Shown: positions 56,655-64,000 of the stretch, one piece after another
How positions within the stretch are numbered: position 1 is the stretch's first letter
Layout: each line of letters opens with the position of its first letter
Source: Listeria monocytogenes
GTDB lineage: Bacteria; Bacillota; Bacilli; Lactobacillales; Listeriaceae
Direction of reading: 5' to 3'
Length of the DNA: 64,000 bases
Assembly (NCBI RefSeq): GCF_013282665.1
Contig: NZ_CP054041.1
Coordinates: forward strand, 372,001-436,000
Notes under the pieces: model-generated
Databases searched by the model: none
What the model was told of the DNA's origin: nothing
What the model saw: only the letters and a program-made list of their open reading frames with translations
Made by a program: the position numbers and the translations under genes

Positions 56655-56670
56655 TGCTATCACTTTTTTA
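56641..56670. terminator. Bidirectional terminator containing two stop codons
   Basis: GTGATAGC (56641-56648) pairs with GCTATCAC (56656-56663). The K+ channel stop (56652-56654) is in the loop and the MOSC stop (56660-56662) in the right arm; T/A tracts lie on both outer sides. Confidence 0.85.
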
Positions 56671-57301
56671 TTTGTTTTTCGACTTGCTCACGGTAACGTT
56701 CAGATAAGGCTTCTACTGCCAAAATCCGTTCTAATTCTTCTTTTGTTCCTTTTTTATGCAATACTTTTTCATGGCAAAAGGCTACTGTTACGCCGTGTGA
56801 TTCTTGATGAATTTGTTTGATTTCATCCGTTGCATGTATAATTCCAGGGGTAATCGTTCGGCACAGGTACCCAGTAAGCCCTGTTTTGTGGATTGCTTTA
56901 TAGAGATTGGGGATTCCATTGAACTTTTCAATTGTACTACAAGGGTTTCGGGCTTCCGTTATTTGGATAACAGTTTCACCAATCTGGAATTTATCACCAA
57001 TTTGAACAGCGCTTTCCAACATATTCGTAGTAATGAGATTTTCACCAAAAGCAGTTACTTGTAGCTCTTCGCCAAACATTTCTGCCCATTTCGCGTAATG
57101 TTCGTATGGGTAAATACAAACCGTACGATCCTCCCCACCGTGATATTTCAAATTATGCGGTGCATCATTTTCAAAACCAGTAGTGGTTAGATTGGCGGAT
57201 TGTACAAGCTTTTTTTCGATACCCGTCATCATCCGTTTGTTATTTGAAAGAATAATTTCTTTTGGCTTGCCAACTGCTAAATGCATGATTTTCCGTTCCA
57301 T
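56660..57301 (-). CDS. MOSC-domain protein (YiiM-like)
   Basis: 213 residues; molybdenum-cofactor sulfurase C-terminal (MOSC) fold with a 3-alpha tail. YHGGEDRTVCIYPYEHY (about 54-70) and the conserved Cys in ARNPCSTIEKF (about 116-126) are the family hallmarks. YiiM-type proteins use molybdenum cofactor to reduce N-hydroxylated compounds. RBS AAAGGAG. It ends 5 bp from the convergent K+ channel gene. Confidence 0.9.
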   Translation of the reverse strand: MERKIMHLAVGKPKEIILSNNKRMMTGIEKKLVQSANLTTTGFENDAPHNLKYHGGEDRTVCIYPYEHYAKWAEMFGEELQVTAFGENLITTNMLESAVQIGDKFQIGETVIQITEARNPCSTIEKFNGIPNLYKAIHKTGLTGYLCRTITPGIIHATDEIKQIHQESHGVTVAFCHEKVLHKKGTKEELERILAVEALSERYREQVEKQIKK

Positions 57302-57319
57302 CTGCTTACTCCTTTGAAG

Positions 57320-57937
57320 TTATTTTTTTCGGCTTAAGATAGCAAGAATTCCCGTGATAAGCGCTATAACACTCATAGCTACTGCAGTCCATAATAAAAT
57401 CGTATTATCACCACTGCTGCTTGTATCCCCTGCTGTGTTCTCTGCTCCTGCCACTACTTCTCCATGCGAGCCAGTTGTTGTCTTTGAAGATTCCTTAACA
57501 ATTTTCGTTGTAGCATGTGGTGTCTCAGAATCTTCTGCGCCAACCCATTCAACGATGGAGCCATCTTCATAATATTGATAGGCATTCCAAGCAATTTCCT
57601 CTTCTTCACTTGGATTTTTAGCAATAAAACTAAAGCGCTGGAATTGGCCTTTTTCAATTCCGTTGCCTTCTGTTTGCCATGTTACTGTGCCATTTTTCTT
57701 ATCTACTGTAGTTGTCCAGCCTGGCACTGGTTCATAAGATTCGAATGATACACCTTTTTCTACTTTTAAAACGATTTTTTTAGAGGCGACATCTTTTTCT
57801 GATGGTACTTTCATTGTGTAGGTTTCCCAGGAGTCTACGGTCGATTCGCTCGGTAATACAGAGACATGTGCGCTCGCTTGAAACGGAATGATAAAGACAG
57901 CTAATAAAACGACGATGGAGCTCATAATTTTTTTCAT
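57320..57937 (-). CDS. ycnI: YcnI-type (DUF1775) copper-binding surface protein
   Basis: 205 residues: a signal peptide (about 1-23, ASA), then the mature N-terminus beginning with His (HVSVLPSES). In the Bacillus family this His, with conserved Glu/Trp, binds Cu(II). A DUF1775 beta-sandwich (to about 140), a Ser/Thr linker and a C-terminal membrane helix (about 182-202) follow. 13 bp after the CopC-CopD gene. Together they match the Bacillus ycnJ-ycnI copper-uptake module, but no ycnK repressor gene is adjacent. Confidence 0.88.
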   Translation of the reverse strand: MKKIMSSIVVLLAVFIIPFQASAHVSVLPSESTVDSWETYTMKVPSEKDVASKKIVLKVEKGVSFESYEPVPGWTTTVDKKNGTVTWQTEGNGIEKGQFQRFSFIAKNPSEEEEIAWNAYQYYEDGSIVEWVGAEDSETPHATTKIVKESSKTTTGSHGEVVAGAENTAGDTSSSGDNTILLWTAVAMSVIALITGILAILSRKK

Positions 57938-57950
57938 TATTTTTTCCCCT

Positions 57951-59576
57951 TTACTGTGTAATATTGGTTGTAAATGTTTGATTTATATCGGTAAAATCTT
58001 TTGTCAAACCATGAACCGTGATTTCCCATTTTCCGGTTTGATTAATATACAGCCCCTCTGCAAAGTATTGCGTATCATTTGCAAGTTTGGCTTGGAAAGT
58101 TGATTTTTCATCTGTTTTAGTAGATTTTGTTGTAATCGTCACTTGTTCAAAATCTGTTTTGGTAGTACCATCTGCTGAAGTAAATGTGATGATAAACTGG
58201 TTTTGCCCAACAGTTGCTGGTTCCACACGTAAATTGATTTTTGCCTTTGCGTCTTCTGCAGCGATTGTTTCATCAAACGCTTTCGGAGCAGGCGGTGGCG
58301 GTGTTTGTACGTTGGTTAAAATACTTGCGACAACAAGGATAAGGGTTCCAATGATAAGTTCCATCAAAATGGTTTTGAATGGCAATCGTTGGTTTTTGAG
58401 TTTGATATATATGTAATGCCCTAGCCCTAGTAGTGCCATTAGTAAAAATAAGCCAATTTTGAAAAGAAGTATTTTTCCGTAGTTGGTTGTAAATAAATTG
58501 GCCATTTGACCGATGTTCATCACTGCCATTAATAGACCGCTGACTAAGATGGAGGCGACTGCAATGATCGCTACTATCGCAAACCGGCTCCAAACTTCGC
58601 GCGCTTTCCCAGTCCGAGGTAATACGAATAAAAGCACTAAAATCCCGCCAACCCAGACGCTTGCAGCAATCATATGGAGCATATCAGCGGTGATACTTAC
58701 TATTTTATCGGCACTGGCTGCAGCGTGTCCATTCTGAGCCTTCGCAAAAATCAAATACCCGATTAATACACTCTCGGTCAAAAGCGCGAACCAGCTCCAT
58801 TGTTTCTTTTTTAAGAACATCATGATGGTAAAAATGGCAAGTAGAAGCCATGCGACAAATTCACTAATCCAAATATAACCTGTTTTCGTAGTCAAAAAAG
58901 CAGCTAACTTACTCGGTCCAAAACTTTCACTGATGGAAACGCCTGTTGTGATACTTGTCTGTACGAAAAGCTGCATGAAGAGAGCCACACCTAGAAGTGC
59001 TAGCGCTATCCACGTTACTTTTTTCAAACGTCCAGAAATTTTGTCTGATATCTGTTCTTTTCGTGGATAAAGCCCTAACCCAAAAACAAGCACACCGATA
59101 AACAACGAAAACCCTATGTATAAAATGGCTTTTTGAATCGAACTAATTTGCAAGTCCGCTCCACTTGAAGGAACTTCCGAAGCTTGGAACGTCGCTTTCG
59201 TGTTACCTAACTTAAAAGAAATTATCCCCGTCACTGCATGTCCATCCGCTGATACAACACGCCATGAAACAGAATAGACATCTGCTTTTAAATCAGCTGG
59301 TAGAGAAGCCTCAACCATATGATTATTCTTTTTAGAAACGGAGGTTTTGCCGGTTTCTACTTGCTTCCCACTTGAATCTTTGACTTCTATTAAAGGGAAA
59401 TCCGCTTCAATTTCTTCATTAAAAACAAGCGTTACTTTTTCGGGCGCGGTTTGAATATGCGATTGATCAGCCGGATTCGAATTTTCCAAATAAGCATGTG
59501 CAGAAACATGCTGAACGGGTACGATTAGTAGATATAGGATGATAAGAATAAAACTAAGCCTTTTCACTAATTTCAT
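57951..59576 (-). CDS. ycnJ: CopC-CopD fusion copper-uptake protein (YcnJ-like)
   Basis: 541 residues: a signal peptide (to about 26), a CopC domain whose mature N-terminus is HAYLENSNPADQS (Cu-binding His) with SADGHAVTGIISF (about 108-120), then a CopD membrane domain of about eight helices (about 150-420), and a C-terminal extracytoplasmic YtkA-like domain (about 430-541). In Bacillus YcnJ imports copper under limitation. The extra C-terminal domain is as in YcnJ. The promoter is not identified. Followed 13 bp later by ycnI. Confidence 0.9.
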   Translation of the reverse strand: MKLVKRLSFILIILYLLIVPVQHVSAHAYLENSNPADQSHIQTAPEKVTLVFNEEIEADFPLIEVKDSSGKQVETGKTSVSKKNNHMVEASLPADLKADVYSVSWRVVSADGHAVTGIISFKLGNTKATFQASEVPSSGADLQISSIQKAILYIGFSLFIGVLVFGLGLYPRKEQISDKISGRLKKVTWIALALLGVALFMQLFVQTSITTGVSISESFGPSKLAAFLTTKTGYIWISEFVAWLLLAIFTIMMFLKKKQWSWFALLTESVLIGYLIFAKAQNGHAAASADKIVSITADMLHMIAASVWVGGILVLLFVLPRTGKAREVWSRFAIVAIIAVASILVSGLLMAVMNIGQMANLFTTNYGKILLFKIGLFLLMALLGLGHYIYIKLKNQRLPFKTILMELIIGTLILVVASILTNVQTPPPPAPKAFDETIAAEDAKAKINLRVEPATVGQNQFIITFTSADGTTKTDFEQVTITTKSTKTDEKSTFQAKLANDTQYFAEGLYINQTGKWEITVHGLTKDFTDINQTFTTNITQ

Positions 59577-59715
59577 TTGCTACTCCTTTTTCGAACGAAC
59601 GGTTTTACTCTTTTTAACTTATCATGTGCAACAATTGAATGGAAATAATCGGCTCATTTCCTATTGCAAATGATGCTAAGATTATGGCATAGTGATAGAA
59701 AAGGAGGTTTTATCT

Positions 59716-59907
59716 GTGCTTCGTTATATTGAATTGTTTTTCATGTTTGCTTTTGTTACGCTCATCACGATGTGGCTTCAAGCACTTCTAGCAAAATGGA
59801 AACCTACTATTCTTCGTTCTTTCTGGCTTCGTACACTCACATTTATTGTTATTGGCTACGCGTTAATGGCGCCAACGCTATACATAGGTAGTTTATTTCT
59901 AAAATAA
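59716..59907 (+). CDS. Small membrane protein, unknown function
   Basis: 63 residues, two transmembrane helices (about 4-24 and 38-60) joined by KWKPTILRSF. GTG start with AAAGGAGG 8 bases upstream; the frame continues a few codons further up without an RBS. It lies 60 bp upstream of mscL and could be co-transcribed with it. No family recognised. Confidence 0.75.
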   Translation: MLRYIELFFMFAFVTLITMWLQALLAKWKPTILRSFWLRTLTFIVIGYALMAPTLYIGSLFLK

Positions 59908-59967
59908 GTTCAGTTGCTTTCACATCGCAGTTAGATTGTTTATACTGGGAAGTGGGAGGTGATTTTC

Positions 59968-60354
59968 ATGAAAAAAATGTTAGTAGAATTTAGAGACTTC
60001 GCGTTAAAAGGGAATGTCCTAGACCTTGCTGTAGCGGTAGTTATCGGGGCTGCTTTCGGTAAAATTGTTTCTTCTTTAGTGGATAACATCATTATGCCAG
60101 TTGTCGGTGTACTTCTTGGTGGTCTTGATTTTACAGATTTAAGTTTCAAAGTTGGTAAATCCGTTATTCAGTACGGTGCATTCATCCAGTCCATCGTTGA
60201 CTTTATCATCATCGCTTTTGCCATTTTTATTTTCGTCAAAGTACTTACTAGTTTTATTAAGAAAAAAGAGCAAACGGTGGAAGAAACGCCAGTACCTCCA
60301 ACTGAGGAATACTTAAAAGAAATTCGTGATTTATTGAAAGAACAACAGAAATAA
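59968..60354 (+). CDS. mscL: Large-conductance mechanosensitive channel
   Basis: 128 residues, the usual MscL length; a pentameric channel that releases solutes on hypo-osmotic shock. N-terminal amphipathic [35 protein letters not shown] with the pore-lining helix, a periplasmic loop, TM2 and a C-terminal charged helix. The start was set at 59968, preceded by GGGAGGTG; an in-frame GTG overlaps that RBS. Confidence 0.97.
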   Translation: MKKMLVEFRDFALKGNVLDLAVAVVIGAAFGKIVSSLVDNIIMPVVGVLLGGLDFTDLSFKVGKSVIQYGAFIQSIVDFIIIAFAIFIFVKVLTSFIKKKEQTVEETPVPPTEEYLKEIRDLLKEQQK

Positions 60355-60357
60355 TCG

Positions 60358-60388
60358 AAAAAATCCTTCTTTTGTGGAAGGATTTTTT
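60358..60388 (+). terminator. mscL terminator
   Basis: AAATCCTTC (60360-60368) pairs with GAAGGATTT (60376-60384), followed by T's; it may also serve the convergent lipase gene. Confidence 0.85.
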
Positions 60389-60417
60389 ATTTCTAGTTTT
60401 ATATATACTTTGCTCCA

Positions 60418-62406
60418 TTAAACATGGATACTTCCTCGTCTAACTTGTTCCAATAAACGTTTCAAGTTGTTACTAGTTTGAACAGCTAACTTATCTAAAG
60501 CAGAAATTGCTGCTGATTTATTACCGTTTAATTGATGCTTAATATCTCCAAAAACCAATTCCGCACTATGGAAGATATTTGTAGCTGCTTTATTCAATAA
60601 AATAACATCTTGAAATTTTGTATCTTCAAATAACGCCGTATCAATATAAGGTCGATATATGGCTAACACGTGCTCTAAATTTGCTTTCATATCTTTTACT
60701 GCACTCCCTACACCTCTAACGGTTAACAAGATTTCTTGCAACTTTCTTATGTACTCTCTCAGTTCCTCCTTTAACTGATAATCTCTATCTGTAAAAGGGA
60801 TTCTCACGAACGATAGTCCTGTTTGGAGGTCTTCTAAGTATCTAATTGCGGATTTTATTACCTGTTTTAATTGATTAGTAATACTTCGAATGGAACTCAA
60901 TATCGGCATTAATAACTTCGTGGTTTTAGCAGAAAAAACTCGAAAATTTCTATCTAATAATCGCTGTTTCTTCCCCATCCCGTCTTTCAAAGCTTTGGAT
61001 TCTTTTAAGACATACGCCTGTGTTGCTGGCGGCGTTCCAACACTTTGGACCTTTTGCGTTGCGCTTAAAAGTTTATCTGCTTTTTCAAGTTCATTCGATA
61101 CATATGTGACTTGGAAGCTAAAAGTTAATACTTGCTTAACGACCAAATCTTTGTTTTCATCTAATATTTTGTAATGTTCTTTTAATTCTGTCACCATGGC
61201 ATCGCTTAAATATTGGTCATTAATCCCTTTAAACAATTCAGGTATTGCTTGCATTTTTATTTTGGACACGTGATCCATCATGACTTCCATTCTCAGAGTA
61301 AGATCATTAACCAGCACCGGAATATCCACCAAGAAATCTGTCACATGAAAGAAACTCCCCGAAACACCATCTAACACTTCTCCTAAAATCGGCAAAGTTC
61401 TTACTCTCTGCATAAAATCTATTGCCGCATAACATAATGGCTTGGCCTTTTCCATCTCATCCCGAAACTCAGCATAATTAGCTAATGAAGTAATAATCCC
61501 GCCAAATTCTCCTTGCGCCAACAAGTTATCAAAAGTTTCTTGTAAAGAGGTCGTTCGATTATCCAAATGATTTCCCTCATTATTCACTAAATCGACCGCT
61601 GTATCTAAGTAAAACTGTCCCCTCTTTATTTGCTCCACCATTCGTGTCCGTAAACTATTGGCCAAAATTCGAATATTATCCGGATTCATATCGATTTTCT
61701 GCCCATTTCCTCTACCTGTCAAAACCTGTCTACTCCAAATCCCTACTGGAAGATAAGCGTCCGCATCAATGGGCATATTTTTACCATTAACCGTGACACC
61801 TGCATCATCATAACCTGTATGATTAGAAAGAATCGTTTGTAGCCAAGGAACATTGTTTTGAAGAATATGGGATTCGCCTGGAAGACGATTTCCGTAACCC
61901 ATCCCACGCTCTCCTAAAGTTAGTGGATCATATTCACTTAAATAGTTAGTAATTCTTGGATTATTTTTGTCATATGTTCCTTTGGGTAAGATAGCTGGGT
62001 TATAAGTGACGCTTCTTAGACTATCATTTTTAGATGCTACATAATTAGATAAACCACCGCCTAGAGAGTTTCCTGCGACATTTTTAATGTTATATTTTTG
62101 GCTTTCTTTTTTGTATGCTGCGTCAGCTTCTCTTAATTGCGTGTTAGGGATGGAGCCAGGGAGTGTGCCGTCTGTTAGGAAATCTTGGGTGCCTTGTGTG
62201 CCTTCGAAGACCATGCTGATTTCGCCTGTGGTTGTATTTTCGACAATCATGTAGTCGAGACCGGAAGCTTTGTTGTATTCGCCCGCTTTAACTACATAGT
62301 TATTTCCATTCACTTTCAAACGCTCACCTTTATCGGGATGTCTATAAACCCATTTTCCACTTAATTCAATTAAATCTATATCTGGTGTATTTAGCTTTGA
62401 TGTCAT
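60418..62406 (-). CDS. TslA-like lipase with C-terminal helical LXG-type domain (predicted type VII secretion effector)
   Basis: 662 residues, no signal peptide. The N-terminal half (about 1-220) is an alpha/beta-hydrolase lipase: GNSLGGG holds the nucleophile Ser114; Asp160 (SEYDPLT) and His196 (LSNHTGYDD) complete a plausible Ser-Asp-His triad. The C-terminal half (about 225-662) is long amphipathic helices. This order, lipase first and helical targeting region last, is that of TslA, the reverse-LXG phospholipase toxin exported by the S. aureus type VII system. The gene upstream (17-bp gap) encodes a DUF1672-type lipoprotein, the TilA immunity family. The start was set at the ATG 8 bases after AGGTGA; a GTG four codons earlier abuts the RBS. 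No small partner gene is visible beside it. Confidence 0.8.
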   Translation of the reverse strand: MTSKLNTPDIDLIELSGKWVYRHPDKGERLKVNGNNYVVKAGEYNKASGLDYMIVENTTTGEISMVFEGTQGTQDFLTDGTLPGSIPNTQLREADAAYKKESQKYNIKNVAGNSLGGGLSNYVASKNDSLRSVTYNPAILPKGTYDKNNPRITNYLSEYDPLTLGERGMGYGNRLPGESHILQNNVPWLQTILSNHTGYDDAGVTVNGKNMPIDADAYLPVGIWSRQVLTGRGNGQKIDMNPDNIRILANSLRTRMVEQIKRGQFYLDTAVDLVNNEGNHLDNRTTSLQETFDNLLAQGEFGGIITSLANYAEFRDEMEKAKPLCYAAIDFMQRVRTLPILGEVLDGVSGSFFHVTDFLVDIPVLVNDLTLRMEVMMDHVSKIKMQAIPELFKGINDQYLSDAMVTELKEHYKILDENKDLVVKQVLTFSFQVTYVSNELEKADKLLSATQKVQSVGTPPATQAYVLKESKALKDGMGKKQRLLDRNFRVFSAKTTKLLMPILSSIRSITNQLKQVIKSAIRYLEDLQTGLSFVRIPFTDRDYQLKEELREYIRKLQEILLTVRGVGSAVKDMKANLEHVLAIYRPYIDTALFEDTKFQDVILLNKAATNIFHSAELVFGDIKHQLNGNKSAAISALDKLAVQTSNNLKRLLEQVRRGSIHV

Positions 62407-62423
62407 TAATGTTCTCACCTTTT

Positions 62424-63320
62424 CTATTTAATTATATCTTCTACATCTACATTTTCTCCATCTGGTAAACCAACTCGATTTACAATAAAATTTTTATACA
62501 ATGTAACCGCGTAACTCCCTTTAGGAATTCCTTCTTCTCGCTTAACCTCCTCAGCAAGTTTATCAGCTAATGTTTGCTCAGGTAATTTGTCTTCTTTTGA
62601 GAAAAAAGCCATTGGAATAGAAATATGTTTGCTTTCAGGATCAACTTTGTTAAAAAGAATGCGTAACTCTTCCATAGAAATATTTGGATTAGCTAAATAG
62701 GCTTCATAAGGGCTCAAATAATCATCATACCAAACTGTAACAAAATAATACTTCCACTGATAACCACTTGGTGATGTTTTACTTAAAGCTTCTTCTGTAT
62801 AACCTAATAAATTATATTTTTGGGCTAATTTTTCCGTGAATTCATTTAAATGTTTGAATTCTGTTGCGTAGGCTTTTGCGTATAACCCACCTACAATCGC
62901 TTGTTCAACTGCCCCTTCGTCACTCGTTCCACTTCCTATTTCATCTTTTTTATTAAGGAGAAATTTTACAACAACCGAAGTAGTAAACTGAATTGGCGCC
63001 TCGCTTTCCACAATAACAACCGCACCATTCCGCGCTGGAACTACATTATTCACTTTCACATCCGTCTTATACTTTGTTTTCATATAATTTATCGCTTCTT
63101 GCTTTATTTCTTCCTCATGTTTTTTCACTCGTTCTGCCGATTTATCTCCGTCCACAAATGAATATCCCTGCCCAACATATTCCTGTACGGGCGTAGTGCC
63201 TTCTTGTGCTTTTTCTTGTGCTTTTTCTTGTGCTTTTCCCTGCTCTGTTTTCTCATTCATATTGAAACAACCTCCCAATAATATTAAACTCGCCAACAAA
63301 CCGATGATTTTTTTCTTCAT
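62424..63320 (-). CDS. DUF1672-type lipoprotein, predicted immunity (TilA-like)
   Basis: 298 residues. Lipoprotein signal: MKKKIIGLLASLILLGGC with lipobox LGGC and lipidated Cys18. A linker with three AQEK repeats is followed by VQEYVGQGYSFVDGD and YKTDVKVNNVVPARNGAVVIVESEAPIQF, which I recognise as DUF1672 sequence of staphylococcal lipoproteins. In S. aureus such lipoproteins (TilA) bind and block the TslA lipase at the outer membrane face. RBS AGGAG 5 bases before the ATG. It directly precedes the lipase gene, so immunity would be made before the toxin. Confidence 0.8.
   Translation of the reverse strand: MKKKIIGLLASLILLGGCFNMNEKTEQGKAQEKAQEKAQEGTTPVQEYVGQGYSFVDGDKSAERVKKHEEEIKQEAINYMKTKYKTDVKVNNVVPARNGAVVIVESEAPIQFTTSVVVKFLLNKKDEIGSGTSDEGAVEQAIVGGLYAKAYATEFKHLNEFTEKLAQKYNLLGYTEEALSKTSPSGYQWKYYFVTVWYDDYLSPYEAYLANPNISMEELRILFNKVDPESKHISIPMAFFSKEDKLPEQTLADKLAEEVKREEGIPKGSYAVTLYKNFIVNRVGLPDGENVDVEDIIK
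63201..63236. repeat. Three tandem 12-bp repeats in the lipoprotein gene
   Basis: TTCTTGTGCTTT three times without mismatch, encoding repeated AQEK just after the lipidated Cys. The unit keeps frame, so copy-number change would only alter linker length. Confidence 0.9.
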
Positions 63321-63675
63321 TTGTTCTCCTATCTGCTTTTGTATTTCCTCATTTATTAGAACGCTTAAATCACTGTAAATTTAACTAACATAAAAAAATA
63401 TAGTTCAAAAACTCAATGATATTATCGTTATATCACTCTAAAATTATATCATAAATTCACAAAGTGAGATGTGACAGAACAACGAACAACTCATCTGTAA
63501 AAGCTGATATAGTTCAATTTTAAGTAGGCTCTTTTCTATAAAAAGATGGTTTTTTCACAATATATACTTTAATTGATAAATTCTTCAAGTTTAACTCCCC
63601 ACTGATTTTCTTCAAAAAAAATAGACTACCCTTCCCCTAACAATTCAAGAGAAAAATAGTCTAAATAAATATATT
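63321..63675. other. A/T-rich intergenic region, 355 bp
   Basis: No gene seen. On the minus strand TTGAGT, 18 bp, TATGTT about 90 bp upstream of the lipoprotein start is a possible promoter (weak). At 63628-63664, TAGACTA and TAGTCTA form a long-loop hairpin with a minus-strand T tract, a likely terminator for the gene at 63676. Confidence 0.45.
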
Positions 63676-64000
63676 TCAGTTTTTTTGCTGTTTTTTTAAT
63701 TGTATCGCTAAAAACATTTCCACTGCTGCGACAACTAAAAAGATAATTTGTAAAATAAATACATAGCCGATAATCAGTAACTGTACAATCATCCAAACTG
63801 CGAGCACTGCCGCTGCTGCGAACATGACTTCTTTCGTTCGTGGTAATTTTTTCAGCAAATAAATGAGTGCTGCTAAATGGAATAATCCAACAAATACGAA
63901 TAAAAATATGCCTGGTACTAAATAATCCACGAACGGCGAACCATCAAGTAATCCAGTTGAAAGAGACAGCAATCCACCACTTGGCATGAAAACCATGGAT
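63676..64000 (-). CDS. Membrane protein, 5' part beyond the window edge
   Basis: At least 106 residues. The frame is open at the right edge and its first visible segment (MPSGGLLSLSTGLLDGSPFVDYLVPG) looks like the middle of a protein, so the start is probably outside. About three further hydrophobic helices are visible (29-50, 58-76, 78-98), ending KKQQKN. A polytopic membrane protein of unknown function. Confidence 0.65.
   Translation of the reverse strand, partial: SMVFMPSGGLLSLSTGLLDGSPFVDYLVPGIFLFVFVGLFHLAALIYLLKKLPRTKEVMFAAAAVLAVWMIVQLLIIGYVFILQIIFLVVAAVEMFLAIQLKKQQKN

Noticed and set aside
60418..62406. An ordinary LXG toxin
   Set aside because: LXG proteins carry the targeting domain first and the toxin last; here the catalytic lipase domain is N-terminal, so the reverse arrangement fits better.

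Overview
The window is low-GC Gram-positive chromosomal DNA. Gene order and protein sequences point to Listeria (L. monocytogenes group): DivIVA, CspB, a cell-division cluster without sporulation genes (no spoVD, spoVE or sigE), an LPXTG-type surface protein and a Listeria-Bacteroides (InlB_B) repeat. From memory the core order resembles the EGD-e segment around lmo2014-lmo2066, but I could not check this and the species is not settled.

Layout. 1-5280: two divergent GH38 alpha-mannosidase genes, the left one cut by the window edge, with a strong promoter and a CcpA-type cre site between them. 5300-11790: cspB, a PAP2 phosphatase, dapF, ileS behind a T-box leader, divIVA and the niacin repressor gene niaR. 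11795-16460: nifS-type desulfurase (with niaR) divergent from nadB-nadC-nadA, the de novo NAD pathway. 16460-24850: an accessory island. It holds an IS3 OrfA-like gene; a four-gene surface operon (BspA/DUF285 leucine-rich repeat protein, membrane-anchored protein, secreted protein, small LPKAG-anchored protein); a TetR-methyltransferase-Mga-type regulator operon; and about 1.1 kb of hairpin-rich DNA without a clear gene. 24850-40340, minus strand: the division and wall cluster mraZ-rsmH-ftsL-pbpB / murE-mraY-murD-murG-divIB / ftsA-ftsZ / ylmE-sepF-ylmG-ylmH. 40500-43700: an MFS transporter divergent from an SgrR-like cytoplasmic regulator. 43650-53600: panE, rpmF (57 codons), yceD, tmcAL, a UvrA-like ABC ATPase, ylbL, coaD, rsmD, ylbG, ylbF and a CAP-domain protein. 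53740-60390: heme O/A synthases ctaB and ctaA, a K+ channel, a MOSC protein, YcnI/CopCD copper proteins, a small membrane protein and mscL. 60418-63320: a lipase without signal peptide preceded by a DUF1672-type lipoprotein, matching the TslA/TilA type VII secretion effector-immunity pair of Staphylococcus aureus. A partial membrane protein runs off the right end.

How the genes work together. Lipid II synthesis (murD, murE, mraY, murG, with dapF supplying meso-DAP and PAP2 possibly recycling lipid carrier) is encoded beside the divisome (FtsA, FtsZ, SepF, DivIB, FtsL, PBP2B, DivIVA). NifS probably supplies sulfur for the Fe-S cluster of NadA, and NiaR probably represses both divergent nad units. 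In the island, the Mga-type regulator probably activates the surface operon through paired palindromes upstream of a promoter with a good -10 and no recognisable -35.

The most interesting items are the TslA/TilA-like toxin-immunity pair, the surface operon in which two proteins share a C-terminal domain, and the hairpin-rich 23.8-24.85 kb stretch. Starts were moved from the longest open frame wherever a ribosome binding site (RBS) favoured a later codon; these cases are noted.
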